A stretch of 64,000 nt of DNA from Gonocerus acuteangulatus (lineage: Eukaryota > Arthropoda > Insecta > Hemiptera > Coreidae): positions 47,523,373-47,587,372 of the forward strand of contig OX328127.1 of NCBI GenBank assembly GCA_946811695.1, written 5' to 3'. A model generated the notes under the pieces. It did not search any database and was not told the origin of the DNA. It saw nothing but the letters and a program-made list of their open reading frames with translations. The translations under genes were made by a program, and so were the position numbers. Shown piece by piece: positions 12,226 to 23,599 of this stretch; within the stretch, counting starts at the first letter, position 1, and each line of letters opens with the position of its first letter.

Positions 12226-13050
12226 TTTTTAAATATATTTGAACAATTTTGTGAATAGAAATTGATTTAATTGTAGTTTATACAAGCTATTTTATAACAA
12301 TGAAAAGTGTGAAATAAATTGAAGTGCTTTGCGGCATTTTTCCCGCGCTTTTATTCATATTTAGGGTGGAATGAAATAGTATGTGAAGTTTCATGAAAAT
12401 CCAAGTTGGGTTACTAATTGTTCAGAATTACCTAAATACCTATTTTATTATATTATGAAAGCAGGCTTATCTAACATTCATAAATAAAATTCCTTATCGT
12501 GAGTCGCCATTCGTGTTATAGACAACTGTAACGAATTCTTTTGAAAAGTTGTTGGAAGGAATTTCCTGTTTGAAGAAGGTTGCGGTTCCCAGTAGATTTG
12601 TGTGGCTATGAATCTCTTTTCGGTTGACAGTTCTGGGCTTAACCCACCAACGGCTCTTCTGCGGTGTGTATTGTCTACTCATCCACTCTCCACTTTCCTT
12701 GTATTTATTTTCATTCAAAAGTCACTCTTATCTTTTAAATTTCTATTTATTGGGGATAATTAGTAAATTACGGAGGCAATGAATTAGGAGATAAATCAGA
12801 TATAAGTTTCAATTATGAATTGATTTTCTATGTGATTTCAGATTTTTCTTAAGGTCTGACGTAAGACGTTTTTTTTTTTCGAAATCAGTGAATTATCTTC
12901 CGTTCTCATCCAATAGTCGTGGTAATCATGATCGAATGGAGATCACAAAAATAGTGATTTTTGGAACTGAAAGATTGAATGCTCAATTACAAAGGGTTGC
13001 TTACTTCAAAGCATAGGATCAACCTCTGAATGAACTTTCCATAAATACAA

Positions 13051-13795
13051 CGCCTACGCAGGAGCTGCATAACTAAGCAGATTCTTCAGCAAGGTGGTTG
13101 GCTTACCGAGCAATCCTGAAGAATGCACTTAAAAAACCCTGTAAAATAAAAAAAAAAAACAAAACATAAGTAGTCATCTGCCTTAATTATACATTTTTTA
13201 TTTAATTTTGTTTGGATTAAACGCCAACTTCGACTTGACAGATTTTGCTTACGTTTACAACTCGTGCTCCTTTTTAGTTGAGAATATCTACTGAGTTTAG
13301 TAATTGAAAAATAATAAATTGGTACATAAGTGAATGCATACCCAGCCTCGTTGTAATATAAACAAATGTTGACCGTAAGGGACATACTAATAATTTGTGA
13401 CTATAGTAAGCCCTCTGATGTCTTTCGAGTTACATTGCAAGGAAGTAAAAATAACGGGTCCCTTATGGGCTGAATTAGTTTATTTTTAGAACAAATCTTT
13501 CTCTTTAAATAGACACGATGTGTGCTGAGTTTCGTTGCATTGTAATATAAATTTCGAGAGTTATGGTAACATTAATAATTTGTGTCCGGAGTAAACCCCT
13601 CTTCAGATAGACGCATTTCTCTTGTTAACGAAATCGTCTACTCGTTTGTTATAGGAATACCACAAAGTTTTGAAAAAAAAAAAAAAAAAAAATTGTGGCC
13701 GCTATCGTGTTAACGGATGATACTTATGTATGTGTGTAAATTAATATTTTTGAAATTGTGTCATAAGTGTAACCGTTCTGCCTCCGCGGAAGTCC
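13051..13795 (+). mobile_element. Helentron-like family A, degenerate copy 2
   Basis: The 5' end reads ACGCAGGAGCTGCATAACT, as in the other family A copies. The body contains GAGTTTCGTTGCA and TCCGGAGTAAACCCCTC blocks of the family's tandem units, then GGCCGCTATCGTGTTAAC, which in other copies marks the inner edge of the TA tract. Heavily diverged, with a poly(A) run at 13672-13691. Non-coding; the ORFs here are chance. Confidence 0.5.
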
Positions 13796-15193
13796 GTTCC
13801 TTCAGAAAGTTTTAAAAACGTCTATTTCTAGGAAATTTATAATAAACGATTGGTTATGTTCTACAATTGGGCATATATAACGCCTGTTTTATAAAAGTAT
13901 ATATTTTATCTACTAAAATCGCTGGCGTAAGAACCGGATAAAATGATAATCGCCACTAAATCCTGATCCTAATCTAGTAAAAGCATTAAAAGATATGTGG
14001 AAAAATAAGTGTTTAACGTATAGAAGATAGGAGATCTAGAAATATGTAATGGAAAATTCAGAAGTTGGTTGGAAGAAAGTAACCTAACTCTACTAAGATA
14101 AGAATTTCAGAAGCCTATTTTACTTCTGTAAACTCTCAAAAGACCTTTGCTTCTTTACATTCTGGAATTTACCTTTGTAGTGAATTATACATTTTAAGAT
14201 ATTAAATCTCCTCCATTCTAAATGCCCTGCATTATTTATAAGTACACTTTAGTAAACTGAACATTAGATTTGGGCGGAATTTGAATTAAATATTAGGACA
14301 AATTATTTGAAATTACATTTCAAAAAGTATTTTACGGCTGAAATACTTGGAAACAATTTTTTGCAAATTGGTCTTTAATGGTTCGAATCCCTTTTTGTTT
14401 GCGAACCCATCGAAGAAAAACATTTCTTACTTCCCCATGAATTATCAGAAACTATCAGATGTAAACGCACCCTAATACAACTGAACATCAGAACATTTCA
14501 CTACGCAGTGAATGCGGATTTGAACTGTTCTAAATACATACTACGCCAGTTAAATTACCGTGGAGGGTAAGCGATTTCGAAATTATCACAGAATTAGTCA
14601 AATTCAATAAAAATACGGGTTTTACCTACATTTCGCCTATAGTAGATCGTTCCAATGGCGAACTTTAATAATAAACTATCGTATTCATGCCAAGAAACGA
14701 GTATCAAATATCGAACGCCTATGAAATATGGTTGGGGCTAGAAAAATTATAAGTATCGTTTAAAACTGTGTCAGCATTTGTCCATTGTTAATTAAGCCCA
14801 GCGATGTTGGTGAAAATCACAGCTCTCTGCTCCTTGATTGTTCAATGAGGCGATGCTTTGATTTTTGCTTGAGTCAGCGACACCTGTTTGTCCATCCAGG
14901 CGGCAAGATCAATCATCCCATTTGTCAGAGGAAACAGCTGTTGAGTGCTCTGACCCAAATTAGGGCGGATCCCCGCTCACCATCTCGAAATTAGAAACGC
15001 CATCCCTTCCGCTGTCGCTGCTCTCCACTTATTAAAATACACACTCCCTGTCGCTATGGTTAAATGATTTCGGTATGCTTTTTATTTTTTCGAAATGTTG
15101 TAGATGAAAAACGAAAAATGTTCCATTTTATTACATTTCGAAGGAATGAGGTAGCACTCATGTAAATATGTACCTTCCTTAAAATTTCCTACA
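13796..15193. other. Unassigned sequence
   Basis: No supported gene. A perfect B-box sequence (GGTTCGAATCCC at 14379) followed by a T run lacks a tRNA body upstream, so I do not call an RNA gene. Confidence 0.4.
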
Positions 15194-15300
15194 ACAGTCC
15201 ATTGCGAGCATAGGGCACACCGATAAGCAAGTTTTATTGTCCATATATTTGTAACAATAAGACTTTCTTATCGATGTGCTCTATGCCCACAATAGACTGT
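15194..15300. repeat. Hairpin (foldback) element with 47-bp arms
   Basis: Arms 15194-15240 and 15254-15300 are inverted repeats of each other at roughly 85% identity by eye, around a 13-bp loop. They share GCATAGGGCACA-like and ATCGATAAG-like blocks in inverse order. It could be a small MITE or a foldback; no clear TSD was seen. Confidence 0.75.
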
Positions 15301-17445
15301 GACCAGCTCATGAATGTCATTTAAAAGTATATTTTCTTTAAATCTATTTTGTTAGTGATAGCCACGTAGTTCTTTGCCCTAAAAAACAAATAAACAAACA
15401 TACAAACATATTTTGTTAGGTCATGGAAGTATTTAAAAGATTGACAGCATGTGGTAATATCGAAATAATTTTTTTTTAAATCTATATGTACACAAACAAA
15501 TATATATACATACAAAAATACAAAAATTATTCCTCATGGTTGACATTCGCCTAAGATATATACATTTTGGTTCAATTGGAAAGTAGGTAGTATTACAAAA
15601 AATTTATATCAGCAAGCAGTTGTCGACATATTTTCTGCTATATCGCGAGGAAAAATTGGAAAGAAGTGGGGGAAATGGTGCTTGAAGTTTCGGAAGTGTG
15701 GGCTACGTCCCAGTATGAGTGTCTTGTATTAACTTTGTAAGGCACCAGGGGTAAGCATTGTATGAAACCGCGCTAAAATGACTAATTTGTTAAATTTTGC
15801 CTTAATAAACTTGGAGATTTATTGACTAATATGTTTTCCCTAAAACTGGACGCCAAAGTAGCGGAACTCTAAATTAATGAATAAGTGAGTTATCTATACA
15901 TATAAACTATTTTGAATTTAACGACATTTGCGTGATCGATGGGTTCTGAAGCCAACATTTCGGGGGGGGGGGGCTGCAGCCCTCTCAGCCCCCCCTTACA
16001 TACGCCCATGTCGGAATCTTCTTTTCCTTTATCGGGTCAAAGTATCTTTACTGTAGGAGGATGAATGATTATCTCATTTGTAAAAGTTAAGATAAGAGAA
16101 TCAACCTAAATGTATAAGTCACCGAGGAAGCGCCATTGCTAAAAATGGTTACAATTGAAGTTCAAGCCCTTCTTCCAAGTAAAAAGTACAAATTGTACTG
16201 ATGCTTTTCCTTAAAGAAGGAATTGGTTTAACGGATATAAATTTGCTGATACAAGACCCTAAGAGGAAGTTCCGAAATCGATACATATAGATACATAAAA
16301 CATGAGTAAAAGTTAAGGATGAAAGTTGTAGGAAGTCGTCCTTTCCACGTGTGCAATATGCATTATTGATGCCCCCAGGGTAGGGAGTGAGACGTGTGTA
16401 GGCTTGTAGAGGACCTAAGAGAGGCTAAGAGAATTTAGCTCTGAAGGGTGCAACGGCTATGGCTTCTGATAGAACTCTGCTGTGGACGGTTGGTTAGTTC
16501 CGCCAAAGGTTCCAATTGGATATTTCTCTTCAAAATGGAATTGGCTCCGATGCTTCTCGGAGAAAAAAGGGAGGATGATTTTTTTTTTTTTTTTTTATCT
16601 AGTGAAAGATCTTTTCATGTCCGAAAGATTACATCTATGGGCTCTTTTGAAGAGTATATTAGACAAGAATGTACAGAAATATTAAATGAAATCCTACCGA
16701 TATAATTCCACTGAGTGGAAAGAAAATTCCTTGCTTAGTATTAAATTACTAGGATACTTAACCGATTGTAATACGCTGGCATTACTTTTATTTGATATTT
16801 TTTATTTATTATTACCTAATTTAAATTTATTAAGAATACTCAAAACGTTCATTACATTCATCGCGGAACATTGACAGCCACTACCCAATAGTTATTGTAA
16901 GCCTTGAACAAATACACAACATAAACAACCAGTCACGATATACTGGCTCGCAGGACATGTTGACATTAAAGAGATCACTGTACGTAGTTGACATCCTTGC
17001 AAAGACGGCTACAACAAGACAAAAAATCAGGACAGGACGTATGACACGGCAGACAACGAACTAAGACAAATTAAAAGCCCTTCAAGTAAGAGAGGCAAAA
17101 GAAGGGGAAATGTTGACCTTTGGTGCCTAACAATAGGTCGTCCACGTATTACACATCCATACCTTATGATGTATCAAGACATAACTCATTTGGGCTAAAG
17201 GCAGCGCACTATCTGGTTCTTTTCTTCGCGGTACACCTTTAACGTACTTAGTGACGAGAGTCAATGTACATGTATATATACACATATCAAATTTTGAAAC
17301 AATGCAGGAAATATGTCGTAAACTGATTAGTATACCTCTGAGTGATGCTACGGACTAACGACCGTAACCTTTTGATTTCATTTTTTATTGTATTGTGTAT
17401 TTATTTGTTTTCTCCTACTATTTTTTTTTCTTAATTTCGTTAAGA
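15301..17445. other. Unassigned sequence left of the BEL element
   Basis: No gene recognised. Several short ORFs near 16450-16870 overlap each other in different frames around a T run and have no motif. Confidence 0.4.
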
Positions 17446-17450
17446 CATTT

Positions 17451-17758
17451 TGTTGGGGCGCGGGCTTTAAGATTTAGGGTACAAAGTATGTCGTACCCCC
17501 ACCTCCCTAATATACCAGCGCAGTTCGTTTCCAGATCTAGAGTAGATCACATCTCATTCTTTTAGCTCGGGACTGCCCCCTCAATTCCCATTACGTTCCG
17601 GCCTCTCTTCTCTCTTTACTTTCCAGGAGCTGCTAACAGGGCCCTGTTTCTTCAGCAGCTGGCAACGTAATGGTAAGTTTAAATGTTTTTTTCTCATACT
17701 CTGAACCCATCCCTCAAACCACGTGCCGAGGATTAATTTTCAATCCCCAGCGCGTACA
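17451..17758 (+). repeat. BEL element 5' LTR
   Basis: 308 bp, starting TGTTGGGGCGCGGG and ending GCGTACA. Reading both copies base by base I found no difference from the 3' LTR at 22217-22524. Near its end it contains ATGGTAAGTTT, which looks like a splice donor. Confidence 0.95.
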
Positions 17759-17762
17759 TTTT

Positions 17763-17780
17763 TGGTCCTCCGGGCCGCGG
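17763..17780 (+). promoter_or_regulatory. Candidate tRNA primer-binding site
   Basis: Four bases after the 5' LTR the sequence reads TGGTCCTCCGGGCCGCGG. TGG is the complement of a tRNA CCA end and the spacing suits a minus-strand primer site. I have not matched it to a tRNA. Confidence 0.5.
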
Positions 17781-17887
17781 ATTGCGTAAGTAATCCGTGG
17801 AGATTTAACCACGACTAATCCGAATCGCGGAATACATATTAGTTCCCCATTTTATAGAATTAGAATTTTTATTCGTCCAACTTCAAG

Positions 17888-20800
17888 ATGTCGAAGCGAG
17901 ACCCCATTAAACAACTAGCTATTTTAAAGGAAAAGCGCGAGGCCATGTTCGCAATGGCATCCAATTACTTAAAAAGGGCTACAAATTTAGAAAAGGAAAA
18001 TTTTCGCGATTTCGCCCCTACGTATATCAAATTGGATCAAATGGAAAATAATTTCTATAGAATACAGGATACGATTATGGAAATTAACGCGGAAGTTTCT
18101 ATAGAAACTGAGAAATTGGAAGTTCAGAATGTTTGCGTAGCCTTCGATGACGTCATACATTCCATACGCAGTACATATCTTAGGCTGGACAGGCTGTATC
18201 CCGAAGCTCCGACAGGCGCGTGCCTGCAGGAGAAGCCTATTCTTCAAACCAAATCCTTTCTCCCTAGGATAGAAATTCCACGTTTTTCGGGGAAAATCGA
18301 AGATTGGACTACCTTCATATCACTCTTTAACAGTATAGTCGATACCGACGAATGCCTGACGCAAGTTCAAAAATTTCAGTATTTGAGGTCGGTACTCGAC
18401 GGAGAGCCTCTATCTCTTATATCAAATTTCCAACTTACAACAGAAAATTACGCTTTAGCATTGCAGGTGCTTAAAGATCGATACCAGTCAAACAGACGTC
18501 TGGCCGCATATTATATAAATCAAATTTTGTTCTTTTCTCCCATTACGACATCTAACCATAATTATCTGCAGAAATTCATTAGCGTACATTCCAATTCTGT
18601 AAATGCACTGAAAGTGCTTGATCTAGAAAATTTGGAAGATGTTCTTCTTTTTCATTTGGCCTATAGGAACTTAGATCGTTCCACTCAGATTGCATTCGAA
18701 AATCATTTCAAATCAGTAAATGTTCCAACTTTTAAAAATTTACTTGATTTTGTAATAGAACGTGCTAGATCATCTGAGATAATGCAAGATCTCGGAATAA
18801 AAGGTAGAATTACTCAGAGTAAACAAGTTAATACTTTCCTAACTAATTCGAATAAAATAGAACGAGAAGATCCCAGCTGTCCCATTTGTAAACATTCTCA
18901 TAAGATAACATCGTGTCCTCAGTTAATTAATTGTCAACTCAATAAAAAATATGAAATTTTAAAACGCCTAAAACGATGTTTTAACTGTCTTGGTGCACAT
19001 ATGAAAAATCAATGCAAATCGAAAAATGTTTGTAGATCGTGTAGTAGATCCCATCACACCTTATTACACCCTTCTAATTCTTATTCAACTTGTAATAATA
19101 ATCCGAATGATAATTTAAATTCTTGTGATTCTAATTCCAACGATGCGATAACTCCCACTTTTATCACTAATGAAGAGCCTAGAAATAATTCCGTTACTTT
19201 ATCTTGTCATTCTGCTAATTCCATAACGGTACTTCTTGGAACTGTGAAAATGTTTATAAGAGATTCAAGTGGCCGTCAACAACCGATTCGAGGAATATTA
19301 GATTCTGGATCTCAAATTTCAGCTATATCTCTCGGAGCTGTCAAGCGTCTAGGATTCAAAAAATTGAAAAATTCTATCTCTCTTTCTGGGATATCCAATG
19401 TTGCTACACCCACATATGGAGCTGTAGATTGTATCTTGTCTCCCCGTGACAACTCTAAAAGAGAATTTAAAACACAATCTGTTATCTTATCAACCATTTC
19501 TAACGACCTACCGCAACAAAGTCTACCTGTACGGGTAATAAACAGATTTAAAAATTTAAAATTAGCCGATGATACATTTTTTGAAAGTTCTCCAGTAGAA
19601 TTCATAATTGGAAATGATTTATATCCATTCATTCTAGAAAACGAGCCTATTACAATAATTAAGGGTAACCCTTCAGCAATAAACACTGTTTTTGGTTGGG
19701 TTATCGGTGGTAATGTTATCAACCCAGAAAATAAAAACCCAAATAAAGATTCTGCTATATGTTCCTTGATGGCTATAACTCCTTCTTTGGATTCTTTAGT
19801 TTCCAAATTCTGGGAAACTGAAGAAGTGAGTGCATCCATTCCTATAAACCCTGAAGATGAATTCGTTGAAAATCATTTTGTGACCACTCATTCCAGAGAC
19901 ACTTCTGGTCGCTATGTGGTGTCATTGCCTTTCAAACCTAATGCTCCAATTTTGAGCGATAAGCGCAACCAAGCGCTAAAATATATTTTAAATTTAGAAA
20001 GGCGCCTTTCTCGAACTCCTGAGATTATGTTTGACTATAATAAATTTCTAAACGAATATTTAGAATTGGGTCACATGGAAATAGCCAATTCCTCTTCTAG
20101 TTACATATTACCTCATCATTGTGTGCTTAACGAATTTAGTTCTTCTACAAAAATAGCGAGTTTCCCACCAGCAAATTGGTCGCACGTTTCGACTGACCAG
20201 AACCCCGCCGATATAGCCACTCGAGACTGCTCTCCGGAGCATTTTTCAGAAAACTCTTTGTGGTGGAGAGGTCCCTCTTTTTTGAGAAAAATTCCCAGCG
20301 AATGGCCGACCACGCGTATCGTCAGTCCTGAGGAAGAAATACCAGAGCTGAAACCGCTTAAAGTGTTATTATCCGCCTCTGTTCCATCACCTTACCTAAT
20401 CGAGTTCATAAATAAGTTTTCTTCTTGGCTTCGTTTGAAATATGTTCTAGCATATGTTTTGAGATTTGTTCACAACATTAGATCAAGTAACACGCGTCAT
20501 AAGGGCGCTCTTTCTGTCCAAGAGTTAACGTTAGCAGAAGACCTGATAATATCGTTGGTGCAGAAAGACAGTTTCCCATTTTTATTTGTTTCTAATTCAA
20601 CTGTTCCTTCCAATATAGCATCCCTGTCCCCATATCTCGATAAAAAGGGACGTATAAGAGTTGGTGGCCGCTTGAGGTACTCAAACTTAAGTGAGTCCGC
20701 TAAGCATCCTATTCTTTTGCCTAAAAAATCAAGAATATCTGAACTCCTCTGCGACTATTATCATTTAGTTTCCTTGCACTCAGGACCTAGGACTACTCAA

Positions 20801-21859
20801 AGTTTGATCCAGCGATATTATTGGATAATTTCTCTTCGCGATCTAGTGCGCAATCGCATCCACAAGTGCCTTACATGCCACAAGTTAAGAGCCTCAGTTA
20901 CGCAGCCAGTTATGTCTAATCTGCCTTATCCAAGAGTCAATGTCTCAAAGCCATTCACAAGCACCGGGGTGGATTTCGCTGGCCCATTTCTCATTAAGGA
21001 AAGCAGCAGGAAAAATGCTGCTGCTAAGAAATGCTATTTATGTCTTTTCGTTTGCTTCAGTACTAAGGCTGTCCATCTGGAAGTTGTTTCCTCTCTGTCG
21101 ACCCAAGCATTTATCGCTACTCTAGACAGATTTGTTGCGAGACGAGGTCTCCCCCACGACATTTATTCAGACTGTGGACGTAATTTTGTTGGTTTTTCTC
21201 GACACCTAAAAGAAGTTTATGATCAGATGAAGGCTTCCTCTCCTGAAATTAGCGCATTTCTCGCATCCCGCAGCATAAGATGGCATTTTAATCCTCCTTA
21301 TGCACCTCATTTTGGTGGCCTTCATGAAGCTGGCATAAAATCTGCCAAACTCCTTTTGGTACGAATGCTTGGCCGGAATCCTGCTCTAAGTTACGAGGAA
21401 CTCACTACTCTAGTTGCGCGCATTGAAGCCGTCTTAAATAGTCGTCCACTCTATCTCTCTTGCCCTCATCCTCTTGATGATCCTGATCTTCTAACCCCTG
21501 GTCATTTCTTGGTGGGCGGCCCTCTGCTAGCCGTTCCAGAACCTCTAGAAGAAAGTACCTCATATGCATCACGTTGGACAAGGGTCAAGTCGTTATATGC
21601 GTCCTACTGGAGACGCTGGACTTCTGAGTATTTAAACACACTCATGCAAAAACAGAAGTGGACAAAGTGCTCCGAAAACCTTGCCGTAGGCGACGTCGTT
21701 TTCCTCAAGGAAAATTCTTTACCACCCCTCGCATGGCCTATTGGCCGGGTTGAAGCCGTACATCCAGGACGTGACGGCGTGGTGCGTGTGGTGTCAATCC
21801 GCACAACCCATGGCACTTATGTCAGGCCAGTAACAAAACTACTGTTGCTGCCACATTAG
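17888..21859 (+). CDS. BEL/Pao Gag-protease-integrase polyprotein lacking RT core and RNase H
   Basis: 1323 residues; the start is the first ATG after the LTR. In order: a DUF1759-type Gag region (PRFSGKIEDWTTF near 130); three zinc-knuckle-like motifs (331-395: CPIC.., CFNC.., CRSC..); a retropepsin-like protease with DSGSQ near 472; the N-terminal edge of the RT region (ILPHHCVL near 745); then an abrupt junction near residue 755 (about 20150) straight into the segment after RNase H (NWSHVSTDQNPAD..ATRD). Next come an integrase HHCC zinc-binding region (HSGPRTTQ..CLTC), a DDE core with D in TGVDFAGPF (about 1029), D in YSDCGRNF (about 1095) and E in LHEAGIK (about 1146), and a DUF5641-type C-terminus. 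Full-length relatives are several hundred residues longer. The missing part includes the catalytic YxDD-type motif, yet the frame stays open across the junction. Gag, protease and integrase may therefore still be made; polymerase cannot be. Confidence 0.93.
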   Translation: MSKRDPIKQLAILKEKREAMFAMASNYLKRATNLEKENFRDFAPTYIKLDQMENNFYRIQDTIMEINAEVSIETEKLEVQNVCVAFDDVIHSIRSTYLRLDRLYPEAPTGACLQEKPILQTKSFLPRIEIPRFSGKIEDWTTFISLFNSIVDTDECLTQVQKFQYLRSVLDGEPLSLISNFQLTTENYALALQVLKDRYQSNRRLAAYYINQILFFSPITTSNHNYLQKFISVHSNSVNALKVLDLENLEDVLLFHLAYRNLDRSTQIAFENHFKSVNVPTFKNLLDFVIERARSSEIMQDLGIKGRITQSKQVNTFLTNSNKIEREDPSCPICKHSHKITSCPQLINCQLNKKYEILKRLKRCFNCLGAHMKNQCKSKNVCRSCSRSHHTLLHPSNSYSTCNNNPNDNLNSCDSNSNDAITPTFITNEEPRNNSVTLSCHSANSITVLLGTVKMFIRDSSGRQQPIRGILDSGSQISAISLGAVKRLGFKKLKNSISLSGISNVATPTYGAVDCILSPRDNSKREFKTQSVILSTISNDLPQQSLPVRVINRFKNLKLADDTFFESSPVEFIIGNDLYPFILENEPITIIKGNPSAINTVFGWVIGGNVINPENKNPNKDSAICSLMAITPSLDSLVSKFWETEEVSASIPINPEDEFVENHFVTTHSRDTSGRYVVSLPFKPNAPILSDKRNQALKYILNLERRLSRTPEIMFDYNKFLNEYLELGHMEIANSSSSYILPHHCVLNEFSSSTKIASFPPANWSHVSTDQNPADIATRDCSPEHFSENSLWWRGPSFLRKIPSEWPTTRIVSPEEEIPELKPLKVLLSASVPSPYLIEFINKFSSWLRLKYVLAYVLRFVHNIRSSNTRHKGALSVQELTLAEDLIISLVQKDSFPFLFVSNSTVPSNIASLSPYLDKKGRIRVGGRLRYSNLSESAKHPILLPKKSRISELLCDYYHLVSLHSGPRTTQSLIQRYYWIISLRDLVRNRIHKCLTCHKLRASVTQPVMSNLPYPRVNVSKPFTSTGVDFAGPFLIKESSRKNAAAKKCYLCLFVCFSTKAVHLEVVSSLSTQAFIATLDRFVARRGLPHDIYSDCGRNFVGFSRHLKEVYDQMKASSPEISAFLASRSIRWHFNPPYAPHFGGLHEAGIKSAKLLLVRMLGRNPALSYEELTTLVARIEAVLNSRPLYLSCPHPLDDPDLLTPGHFLVGGPLLAVPEPLEESTSYASRWTRVKSLYASYWRRWTSEYLNTLMQKQKWTKCSENLAVGDVVFLKENSLPPLAWPIGRVEAVHPGRDGVVRVVSIRTTHGTYVRPVTKLLLLPH

Positions 21860-22216
21860 TTGTTTTTTTTTTCCTCTTTATCTCGCAAGATGCATTCATT
21901 TATTTTTCTATTATTTCACAAGTGTTTTGTTGTCTCTCTTTCTTTTCGCCAAGCGAGGCTTTATTATAATTTGCCAAAGGATTCATCCCTCCTTAGTCCT
22001 CATCCTCTCCGTGGGCTTCCCGCGAAGAAGTCTTCCATGACAGCCCCCTTGGAAGTGAAGAAGTTGCGTTTCCTTTATTCCTACTTCTCTCTCTCATACC
22101 TTTTCGTGATGAACCTTTGGAAGATAACCACCTATTTATTATTATAAGTTATTTCCTTCTTTCTCTAGATTTCTTATTTCTCTTTTTAAGAAACTATCGT
22201 TTCTTGGTGGGCGGTA
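21860..22216 (+). other. BEL 3' untranslated region with polypurine-like tract
   Basis: This region lies between the ORF stop and the 3' LTR. GGTGGGCGG at 22206-22214, two bases before the LTR, is the best candidate for the plus-strand primer (polypurine tract). The short ORF at 21860-22147 has no motif. Confidence 0.6.
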
Positions 22217-22524
22217 TGTTGGGGCGCGGGCTTTAAGATTTAGGGTACAAAGTATGTCGTACCCCCACCTCCCTAATATACCAGCGCAGTTCGTTTCCAG
22301 ATCTAGAGTAGATCACATCTCATTCTTTTAGCTCGGGACTGCCCCCTCAATTCCCATTACGTTCCGGCCTCTCTTCTCTCTTTACTTTCCAGGAGCTGCT
22401 AACAGGGCCCTGTTTCTTCAGCAGCTGGCAACGTAATGGTAAGTTTAAATGTTTTTTTCTCATACTCTGAACCCATCCCTCAAACCACGTGCCGAGGATT
22501 AATTTTCAATCCCCAGCGCGTACA
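22217..22524 (+). repeat. BEL element 3' LTR
   Basis: 308 bp, reads as identical to the 5' LTR, and is followed by the TSD CATTT. Confidence 0.95.
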
Positions 22525-22529
22525 CATTT

Positions 22530-23195
22530 TAATAATGTGACTACTTAACATCAACAAATCTCTTATCCTAAAAAGTCTGAGAAGATCCAATAAGTAAATA
22601 CAAAAAATGTTATTATTTTACTCAAGCCGAAAAGTAGGCAAAATACAATATAATTTTATTTTGTATTAAGTTCTTCCAGTGGGACAGTATTAAGAGCACT
22701 TTACCAATGATTATTGACTAGATGCCACTCACCATAGAAGTTTAACATCGTAAAAAGAAAACAACAAAATAAATACACAGATTTCAAACTATTACCCCCA
22801 GCTATATTATAAACGTCAATTCACAATTTCTTGCCAGAGCTATAATTTCGCTATCAAAGTGTCTCAGTAAAGAAGCTCATAAATAAGTCATATCTAATAG
22901 TGATGTCGGTTTCCCTGCCTCGAAAACCCTTATCGAACAACCCCGATAAATGTATCTTGAAGAATAGGAGGAATAGACCGCCCGGCATCCAATATAGAGG
23001 ATTCCCGCCTCCAGTAACGCCAATACATGCTCTGGATGTCAGGGCGTGGGGCAATAAACTCGAGATTGCTTGGTACCCCAGAGGGATGTTAACTCAAAAC
23101 CGATTTGTTTGTTCCTTGTAAGAATCTACATGAGTCATATGATTTATCCGCCACTGAGGAATAACTTGCTACACGTGAGTTGTATCTTTATTTTA

Positions 23196-23200
<5 letters not shown>
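22530..23200. other. Unassigned sequence right of the BEL element
   Basis: No gene supported. Overlapping ORFs near 22854-23121 lie on opposite strands and have no family motif. Confidence 0.4.

Positions 23201-23238
<38 letters not shown>
23201..23238. repeat. (TA)n microsatellite
   Basis: A pure TA tract of about 38 bp. Confidence 0.95.
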
Positions 23239-23240
<2 letters not shown>

Positions 23241-23507
23241 ACTGTTTTCAAGACGCCTGTGAGTGATGGTAGCTGAATGGAGGTGATATTTCATATTTAG
23301 ATGCTGTGGAACAAAGTGCGGCGAGTGAAGGGCGAGGAAAAGACTATACATCATCGAAAAAAAGCTGTTCATGAAATCTGTAAGATATGTTACCTCCTCT
23401 AAAACATCCTTACCTGTTTTCGGCAATCAAACGAGAGTCCACAGTCGAATTTTAAGCACTTTCAAACGACTATCGCTATTGAGCTACATCTTATTATATT
23501 TCAGTCT

Positions 23508-23580
23508 GTTAACACGATGGCGGCCATTTTTTCTTCACCACGTTATTTGGTATATAGTATTCCTTTACAAAGGATAGGAG
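23508..23580 (-). repeat. Fragment of Helentron-like family A
   Basis: CTGTTAACACGATGGCGGCC followed by GGTATATAGTATTC matches the segment next to the TA tract in family A copies 1, 3 and 5. Both ends of the element are missing. Confidence 0.5.
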
Positions 23581-23599
23581 ATACCTACTGGTTTAGTTG

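Larger units (their letters stand above)
17446..22529 (+). mobile_element. BEL/Pao LTR retrotransposon, non-autonomous, with 5-bp TSD
   Basis: The element runs from 17451 to 22524 and is flanked by CATTT at 17446-17450 and 22525-22529, the short TSD expected of this class. Its LTRs are both 308 bp, start TG, end CA and read as identical. A single 1323-codon ORF carries gag, protease and integrase domains, but the RT core and RNase H are missing. Identical LTRs and an intact TSD indicate a recent insertion, so the deleted form itself probably moved, using enzymes from a full-length relative. Insertion by recombination without transposition is less likely because of the TSD. Confidence 0.95.

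Noticed and set aside
14379..14395. Polymerase III B box GGTTCGAATCCC followed by a T run
   Set aside because: No A box or tRNA-like fold upstream and no repeat copies in the window.
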